From positions 1 through 18,644 of the forward strand of contig CAZPGL010000040.1 in the NCBI GenBank assembly GCA_964586175.1: 18,644 nt of DNA. Reading direction: 5' to 3'. Under the pieces are notes generated by a model. That model searched no databases, was not told the DNA's origin, and worked only from the letters and a program-made list of their open reading frames with translations. This document shows positions 13,967 to 18,644 of this stretch, piece after piece. This DNA is from CAZPGL01 sp964586175 (GTDB lineage Bacteria > Actinomycetota > Acidimicrobiia > Acidimicrobiales > MedAcidi-G1). The position numbers and the translations under genes were made by a program. Positions within the stretch are counted from its first letter, which is position 1; each line of letters starts with the position of its first letter.

Positions 13967-14332
13967 ATGCGCCCACTGCCGTCTCCCGTGCTCGTCGCCG
14001 CCGGTGGGGCCGCCGGTGCCGCCGTGCGGTGGGGGGTGGTCGACGCCCTGCCCGAACCAGCTGCCATGCCGTGGCCGGTGCTGGCCGTCAACCTGGTTGG
14101 CTGCGCCCTCCTCGGCGTGCTGCTGGCCCGCCGGCCCGGGGACGATCTCAGGCTCCTGGCCGGCGTCGGGTTCTGCGGTGGGCTCACCACCTTCTCCACG
14201 TTCACCGTCGAGACCGCGGCCTTCCTTCGGGCCGACCGACCGTCCACCGCCGTGGCCTACATCGCCTTCTCAGTGGCCGGCGGCCTGGCAGCGTTCCTCG
14301 TCGGCCGCACGCTGTCCAGGACCGGACCATGA
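13967..14332 (+). CDS. crcB: fluoride channel subunit (first of a pair)
   Basis: This 121-residue protein has four membrane segments of the CrcB/Fluc family, which expels fluoride passively as a dual-topology dimer. Family marks are visible: GGAAGAAVRWG near the N-terminus, the pore Asn in AVNLVG (N42) and the Phe-box GGLTTFSTFTVE (74-79), with both Phe present. Its stop overlaps the next crcB start as ATGA, the arrangement of tandem genes encoding heterodimeric channels. No fluoride riboswitch is seen upstream. Confidence 0.9.
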   Translation: MRPLPSPVLVAAGGAAGAAVRWGVVDALPEPAAMPWPVLAVNLVGCALLGVLLARRPGDDLRLLAGVGFCGGLTTFSTFTVETAAFLRADRPSTAVAYIAFSVAGGLAAFLVGRTLSRTGP

Positions 14333-14649
14333 CCGCTCTGGCCTTCGTCGTGCTCGCCGGCACCGGCGCAGTGGCCCGCTGGATGCTGACCCGCGGCGGC
14401 CCGGCCGGCACGCTGCTCGCCAACGTGGCCGGCTCGTTCCTGCTGGCCACCACGGCCAACTGGACCGGCAGTGGGGTCACCGTCGTCGGCATCGGCGCGC
14501 TTGGCGCGTTCACCACCATGTCCACGTTCGCCGCCGACACCACCGCCCTGGCCGAGGGCCACGATGCCCGCTGGGCCGGCGGCTACGTGGCCGCCACCCT
14601 CACGTTGGGGATCGGTGCCGCCTGGCTGGGTCTGGTCCTGGTGACCTGA
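14329..14649 (+). CDS. crcB: fluoride channel subunit (second of a pair)
   Basis: This 106-residue, four-helix CrcB/Fluc protein is translationally coupled to the first through ATGA. It keeps GTGAVARWML, the pore Asn (N32 in LANVAG) and the polar Thr/Ser of the Phe-box, but the box reads FTTMSTF (61-67), with Met 64 where the first subunit has Phe. The pair very probably makes one heterodimeric channel, with each subunit inserted in one orientation. It converges on serS with four bases between stops. Confidence 0.9.
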   Translation: MTALAFVVLAGTGAVARWMLTRGGPAGTLLANVAGSFLLATTANWTGSGVTVVGIGALGAFTTMSTFAADTTALAEGHDARWAGGYVAATLTLGIGAAWLGLVLVT

Positions 14650-14653
14650 CCGC

Positions 14654-15934
14654 TCAGCCGATGACCGTGGCGCCCCGCATGTACGGCTGGAGCACCTCGG
14701 GCACGGCGACCGTACCGTCGGCCTGGCGGTGCGTTTCGACGACCGCCGCCCACACCCGCGGCACGGCCAGACCCGACCCGTTCAGGGTGTGAGCCACCAC
14801 GGTGCCCTTCTGGCCCTCGGGCCGGTAGCGCACGTTGGCCCGACGGGCTTGATAGTCGCTGAACCACGACACCGACGACACCTCGAGCCACTGGTCCGCA
14901 CCCGGGGCGTACACCTCGATGTCGAACGTGCGGGCCGACGAAGCCCCCAGGTCACCGGCGCACAGGTCGAGAATGCGGTACGACAGCCCGAGGTCGGTGA
15001 TGGCCGCCTCGGCCCGGGCCAGGATGTCGGCGTGGATCTCCGCCGACTGGTCGGCGGTGGCATAGGCCAGCAGCTCGACCTTGTCGAACTCGTGGACCCG
15101 CAGCAGACCCCGGGTGTCGCGGCCCGCCGATCCAGCCTCCCGCCGGAAACACGACGTGTGGGCCATCATCTTCATCGGCAGGTCGGCCTCGTCGAGGATC
15201 TCGTCGCGGGCGAACGACGTGAGCGGCACCTCGGCAGTGGGGATGGCCCACAGATCGTCACGCTCCAAGTGGTAGGCGTCGTCCTCGAACTTGGGCAGAT
15301 GCCCGGTCGACACCATCGTCTCGGTCTTGACCAGGGTGGGAGGGCGCATCTCGCGATAACCGTCAGCGTTGCGGTCCAACCCGTACTGCACCAGCGCCCG
15401 GCACAAGGTGGCTCCCAACCCGGCGTACATGACGAACATGGCCCCCGACAGCTTGGTGCCCCGCTCCACGTCGAGGATGCCCAACTGCTCGCCGATCTCC
15501 CAATGGGGAACCCGCTGATGGTCGGCGTAAGCGGCGGGATCGAAATGCTCGACCCGGGCCACCACGTTGTCATGCTCGTCGGCACCATCAGGGCAGTCGT
15601 CGGACGGCACATTGGGTATGCGCAACAGCAGCTCGCGCACCTCGGCGGCCAGGTCGTCGGCCTCGGCGGCCAGGGCGTCCTCGCCGGCACCCAACTCGCG
15701 GCTGCGGGCCTGGAGTTCGGCAGCCTCGTCGCCCCGCCCCTCCTTGTGGAGTCCGCCGACCTCGCGGGAGATGGTCTTGATCTCGTTGCGCACCGCATCC
15801 CGCTGCTCGGCGGCGGCGCGCTGACGGGCGTCCAGCTCGAGCACCCGGTCCAAGACGGTCACGTCCTCGCCTCGACGGCCGATGGCCGCCTTCACCGCTT
15901 CAGGGTCGGCGCGCAGCGCCCGGATGTCGATCAC
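14654..15934 (-). CDS. serS: seryl-tRNA synthetase
   Basis: This 426-residue class II synthetase charges tRNA-Ser with serine. The N-terminal 110 residues form the antiparallel coiled-coil arm that grips the long variable loop of tRNA-Ser (Arg/Glu/Ala-rich, about 28-100). The serine-site TAEVPLT (233-239), motif 2 (FRREAGSAG, RGLLRVHEFDKVEL, about 263-288) and motif 3 (LNGSGLAVPRVWAAVVE, about 384-400) are intact. The start is GTG at 15934, seven bases after TAGGTT. It lies 30 bp downstream of ctaG on the same strand, so read-through from the oxidase genes is possible in addition to its own promoter. Confidence 0.97.
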   Translation of the reverse strand: MIDIRALRADPEAVKAAIGRRGEDVTVLDRVLELDARQRAAAEQRDAVRNEIKTISREVGGLHKEGRGDEAAELQARSRELGAGEDALAAEADDLAAEVRELLLRIPNVPSDDCPDGADEHDNVVARVEHFDPAAYADHQRVPHWEIGEQLGILDVERGTKLSGAMFVMYAGLGATLCRALVQYGLDRNADGYREMRPPTLVKTETMVSTGHLPKFEDDAYHLERDDLWAIPTAEVPLTSFARDEILDEADLPMKMMAHTSCFRREAGSAGRDTRGLLRVHEFDKVELLAYATADQSAEIHADILARAEAAITDLGLSYRILDLCAGDLGASSARTFDIEVYAPGADQWLEVSSVSWFSDYQARRANVRYRPEGQKGTVVAHTLNGSGLAVPRVWAAVVETHRQADGTVAVPEVLQPYMRGATVIG

Positions 15935-15941
15935 GCGGTCG

Positions 15942-15947
15942 AACCTA
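15942..15947 (-). promoter_or_regulatory. -10 box of a probable leaderless promoter (serS)
   Basis: On the minus strand TAGGTT ends seven bases before the GTG of serS, matching the pattern of five other boxes in the window. Confidence 0.55.
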
Positions 15948-15964
15948 GCGCCCTGCGGGGAACG

Positions 15965-16822
15965 CTACGCAGCCGAATCCCGGCCGGCGGCCGGTCGCAA
16001 CCGGTCCGCACCGGCCCGCTGGGCGTGCGTGTAGCGGAAGAACTTCACGATGATGATGCCCCACAGGTAGAAGCCGCCGATGATCTTCATGATGGCCCCG
16101 GCGGCCTGCTGATCGGACGCCACGCCGATGCCCCACAGGTGGTAGCCGTCGTCGTAGTGGCGGTACACGGTGCCCTCAGCGAACGTCAGCCAGGCGGCCG
16201 GAATGGTCGGCACGATCGTGTTGAGGAACAGGTAGAGCATCTGGCCCAACGGCGGCAGCCGCAGCTCAGGCAGGGGCGACACCACCGGCGTCCACATGAG
16301 CAGGGCGGCGGCGAACAGCACCAGGTGCACCCCGTAGTGGAAGGCACCGCTGTCGAACGACCACTGGACGATCCCGCTCCAGTGGGTGAGGGCGATCAGG
16401 GCGTTGAACAGCACCGCGGCGACCACCGGATGGGCCATACGGCGGACCACCCGCTCGGCGCGGCTGCCCTCCAAGATGACCAACCGGGCCAACCACGTCG
16501 GGGTGGCCAGCAGCAACAGCGGCGGCACGATCAGGGTGATGACCAGGTGCTGGGTCATGTGCACCAGGTACAGGTGCTCCTCGGCGATGTCGTGCACCGG
16601 CCAGTCGGCGGCCCCCCAGAGCAGCACCACGGCGACGACGAAGCAGGCCTTCTGGAGCCGGGTCGCCACCGGAACACCGGCCGGTAGCACCCGCGGGCCG
16701 ATCCGGGCCGCCCACACGGCGAACACCAGGATGGCGGCGACGAGGAACCAGACCTCGGGGTGGGGCTGCCAGCGCCACGGGTCGGGGACGGCGGCCAGCA
16801 CCGCGTCGAGAGACCCCGTCAT
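15965..16822 (-). CDS. ctaG: cytochrome c oxidase assembly factor CtaG (caa3 type)
   Basis: This 285-residue membrane protein has about seven helices and matches the Caa3_CtaG family. Recognisable segments are HLYLVHMTQHLVITLIVPPLLLL, ALTHWSGIV, HYGVHLVLFAAALLMWTPVV, and PAAWLTFAEGTVYRHY with ADQQAAGAIMK-type spacing (here ASDQQAAGAIMK). Conserved His and Met in the membrane suggest copper or haem handling. The family assists assembly of the oxidase's CuA/CuB centres. The gene is 45 bp downstream of the subunit IV gene in the same direction, so it belongs to the oxidase operon. Confidence 0.9.
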   Translation of the reverse strand: MTGSLDAVLAAVPDPWRWQPHPEVWFLVAAILVFAVWAARIGPRVLPAGVPVATRLQKACFVVAVVLLWGAADWPVHDIAEEHLYLVHMTQHLVITLIVPPLLLLATPTWLARLVILEGSRAERVVRRMAHPVVAAVLFNALIALTHWSGIVQWSFDSGAFHYGVHLVLFAAALLMWTPVVSPLPELRLPPLGQMLYLFLNTIVPTIPAAWLTFAEGTVYRHYDDGYHLWGIGVASDQQAAGAIMKIIGGFYLWGIIIVKFFRYTHAQRAGADRLRPAAGRDSAA

Positions 16823-16867
16823 CGTTGCCGGTCGCCCCGGCCGCGGCGGACCGGGAGCAGGGTCATC

Positions 16868-17188
16868 TCAGCCCTTGGTCCAGAACTCGAACAGGGTGAG
16901 GAACAAGATGTACACCAGCGTCGCCAACACCAGACCCGACACGAAGAACGTGGTGAACATGGAGCTGTCGAAGCGCAGATGCATGAACCAGGCAGCCACG
17001 AAGAAGAATTTCACGACCATCATGATCATCAGCGTGGGGATCAGCGCCGCCCCGATGTCCACGAAGTAGGTGGCGACCTCGGCGGCGGTGATGACACCCA
17101 GGATGATGGCGATCTGGATGTACTTGCCGTCCGACGGGTGCTCGTGGGCATGGTCCTCGGCGTGTTCAGCGGCGGTGTCTGCGCTCAT
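16868..17188 (-). CDS. cytochrome c oxidase subunit IV (prokaryotic type)
   Basis: This 106-residue protein has a His/Glu/Asp-rich N-terminus (AAEHAEDHAHEHPSDGKY), then three membrane helices: IAIILGVITAAEVATYFV, IPTLMIMMVVKFFFVAAWFMHL and FFVSGLVLATLVYILFLTL. The K-FFFVAAWFMHL-RFD stretch is the hallmark of bacterial subunit IV (COX4_pro). This small subunit stabilises the oxidase. GGGAG lies about nine bases before the ATG, just after the subunit III stop, so the genes are probably co-translated. Confidence 0.92.
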   Translation of the reverse strand: MSADTAAEHAEDHAHEHPSDGKYIQIAIILGVITAAEVATYFVDIGAALIPTLMIMMVVKFFFVAAWFMHLRFDSSMFTTFFVSGLVLATLVYILFLTLFEFWTKG

Positions 17189-17204
17189 GGTCGACGGCTC
17201 CCGA

Positions 17205-17807
17205 TCAGGTGGTGGGCGAGGGCACCAGGTAGATGACGGTGAAGATGAAGATCCAGACCACGTCGACGAAGTGCCAGTACAGGCCGACGATCTCGACGGT
17301 CTCGGCGTTCTCCTTCTTGAGGTTGCCCCGCAGCGACGAGATCAGCAGCGACATCAACATCACGATGCCGAGGCTGACGTGGATGCCGTGGAAGCCGGTC
17401 AGCGAGAAGAACGCCGACGAGAACGGGCTGGTGGTGTAGCCCAGGCCCTCCCGCAGGAAGGTGGTGAACTCGTAGACCTGCCCGCCGATGAACAGGGCAC
17501 CGAGCAGCGCCGTGGTCAGCAGCCAGATCCGGTTGTTGCGGATGTCGCCCCGCTGCAGCGCCGACAGGGCCAGCACCATGGTGAGCGAGCTCATGAGCAG
17601 CACGAACGAGCTCACCGACGTGAACGGGATGTCGAAGATGTCGCCGGGGGCCGGGCCGTCGGCGAACTTGTTGCGGTACAGCAGATAGGTCGAGATCAGG
17701 GCGCCGAACAGCAGGCACTCCGAACCCAGGAACACCCACATGGCGAGCTTGTTGTGGCTCAGCCCGGTGGTGGTCCCGTGACCGTGGTCGGTGGCGGCCT
17801 CAGACAT
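17205..17807 (-). CDS. ctaE: cytochrome c oxidase subunit III
   Basis: This 200-residue protein has five membrane helices, the short form of subunit III lacking the first two helices of mitochondrial COX3. Family segments are HNKLAMWVFLGSECLLFGAL, GQVYEFTTFLREGL, FFSLTGFHGIHVSLG and VGLYWHFVDVVWIFIF. The ATG at 17807 follows GAGGAG and overlaps the ctaD stop by eight bases (ATGTCTGA), which indicates translational coupling. An upstream extension of the open frame is the shadow of ctaD. Confidence 0.95.
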   Translation of the reverse strand: MSEAATDHGHGTTTGLSHNKLAMWVFLGSECLLFGALISTYLLYRNKFADGPAPGDIFDIPFTSVSSFVLLMSSLTMVLALSALQRGDIRNNRIWLLTTALLGALFIGGQVYEFTTFLREGLGYTTSPFSSAFFSLTGFHGIHVSLGIVMLMSLLISSLRGNLKKENAETVEIVGLYWHFVDVVWIFIFTVIYLVPSPTT

Positions 17808-18644
17808 CGGCGGACTCCTCGTCGGCCGAAACGTCGTCGGCCGGTTCGTCGGGGGCCGGCTCGCCGGCACCGTCATCAGCGTGATCGTCGTGGTGGTGGC
17901 CGAACGGGCCCTCGGGGTCGTCGGGCGGTTCGAAGATCCATGCGTAGATGGCCGTGCCGACCAGCAGACCGCCGGGCACACACAGCCACAGGCTGAAGAT
18001 CAGGCCCAGGCCGATGAACGGCAGGCCGGCGGCGAACACGATCGGCCAGTACGACGGCGATGGCAGGTGCACGCCCTCGGCGTCGCCGGCCTCGCACACC
18101 TCTTCGGAGGTGGCCACCCGGACGATGCGGCCCTCGTCGTCGGTGCCCCACTTGCGGTGCCAGAACTCGTCGAGCGCCTCGACGGTCGGCACCTCGTCGA
18201 AGTTGTGGACCGGCGTCGGGTTGGGGGTGATCCACTCGAGGCCCCGGGCGTCCCACGGGTCGGGTGGGCACGGTGGCTGGCCCTTGGCTCGGCGGGCCGA
18301 CATGATCACGTTGACGAGGAAGCTGGCCACGCTGATGGCGATGATGAACGCCCCGACGGTGGCGACCATGTTCCACGCCTCGAAGCCGAAGCCCGGGCTG
18401 TAGGTGTCGATGCGGCGGGACATGCCCTGCAGGCCCAGGATGTGCATCGGCCCGAACGTCAGGTTGAAGCCGACGAGCATGGTCCAGAACCCGATCTTGC
18501 CCATGCGCTCGTCGAGCATGTGGCCGAACACCTTGGGCCACCAGAAGTAGAAGCCGGCGAACAACCCGAAGATGATGCCGCCGAAGATGACGTAGTGGAA
18601 GTGGGCGACGATGTAGTAGGTGTCGGTCTGCTGGGTGTCGGCCG
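17800..18644 (-). CDS. ctaD: cytochrome c oxidase subunit I, C-terminal part (5' end beyond window)
   Basis: The frame is open to the right edge; the apparent start at 18564 is internal. The first visible residues, DTQQTDTYYIVAHFHYV, hold the HFH pair that binds haem a3 and haem a in helix X of all A-type oxidases. FYFWWPKVFGHMLDERMGK and NLTFGPMHILGLQGMSRR follow, as expected. After the last standard helix and the WDARGLEWITPNPTP end signature the protein continues for about 140 residues. This tail has an acidic stretch, two more membrane helices (SYWPIVFAAGLPFIGLGLIF and GGLLVGTAIYAWIF) and a His/Asp/Glu tail. Subunit I reduces O2 to water and pumps protons. Confidence 0.95.
   Translation of the reverse strand, partial: ADTQQTDTYYIVAHFHYVIFGGIIFGLFAGFYFWWPKVFGHMLDERMGKIGFWTMLVGFNLTFGPMHILGLQGMSRRIDTYSPGFGFEAWNMVATVGAFIIAISVASFLVNVIMSARRAKGQPPCPPDPWDARGLEWITPNPTPVHNFDEVPTVEALDEFWHRKWGTDDEGRIVRVATSEEVCEAGDAEGVHLPSPSYWPIVFAAGLPFIGLGLIFSLWLCVPGGLLVGTAIYAWIFEPPDDPEGPFGHHHDDHADDGAGEPAPDEPADDVSADEESADV

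Noticed and set aside
14729..16687. A 652-codon plus-strand open frame opposite serS and ctaG
   Set aside because: It mirrors two well-recognised genes and has Arg/Gly/His-rich, motif-free translation, typical of high-GC antisense frames.

Overview
The window looks like chromosomal core DNA of a high-GC actinobacterium, most likely from the Acidimicrobiia or a near relative. Supporting signs are the strong G/C bias at third codon positions, a WhiB-family regulator, actinobacterial-style orn and dut genes, a DUF4031 protein, many Thr/Pro-rich surface linkers, and starts that lie 6-7 nt downstream of a TANNNT -10 box (leaderless transcripts). I see no insertion sequence, phage gene, tRNA, rRNA or CRISPR array. 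The lineage is an inference from these features, not a database match.

Layout. 1-1175 (+) is the 3' part of a TIM-barrel, glycoside-hydrolase-like protein. 1233-1571 (-) is a small secreted acidic protein. 1745-3550 (+) is a one-piece membrane-anchored sigma factor: ECF sigma domains, an anti-sigma-type zinc finger, a membrane helix, a Thr-rich stalk and an outer domain. 3589-4524 (+) is an EamA/DMT transporter. 4473-6099 (-) holds a GH3 lipoprotein and a translationally coupled small protein, divergent from a Thr-linker lipoprotein at 6190-6882 (+). 6889-8243 carries a DUF4031 protein (-), a degenerate RsbW-like protein (+) and dut (-). 8306-10030 (+) carries orn and a metallo-beta-lactamase-fold hydrolase.

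10046-10807 is the most informative stretch: a whiB7-type regulator gene with a roughly 400-nt leader. The leader has a candidate promoter, a 59-codon upstream ORF, a 14-bp palindrome over the uORF stop, two mutually exclusive hairpins and a near-perfect intrinsic terminator. This is a readable attenuator.

10996-13227 (+) follows with a TlpA-like thioredoxin lipoprotein, a CcdA-type thiol transporter and a poly-gamma-glutamate hydrolase-family protein. pdxH (-) faces away from a tandem crcB pair (+, likely a heterodimeric fluoride channel). serS (-) and the cytochrome c oxidase cluster ctaD-ctaE-cox4-ctaG (-) end the window. ctaD runs off the right edge.

How they relate. The oxidase genes and ctaG form one respiratory unit read right to left. 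TlpA and CcdA form an extracytoplasmic thiol-reducing pair, of the kind used for haem-protein maturation. The sigma factor and the small secreted protein share a 173-bp divergent control region. The other genes are mostly single housekeeping units, several apparently with their own leaderless promoter.
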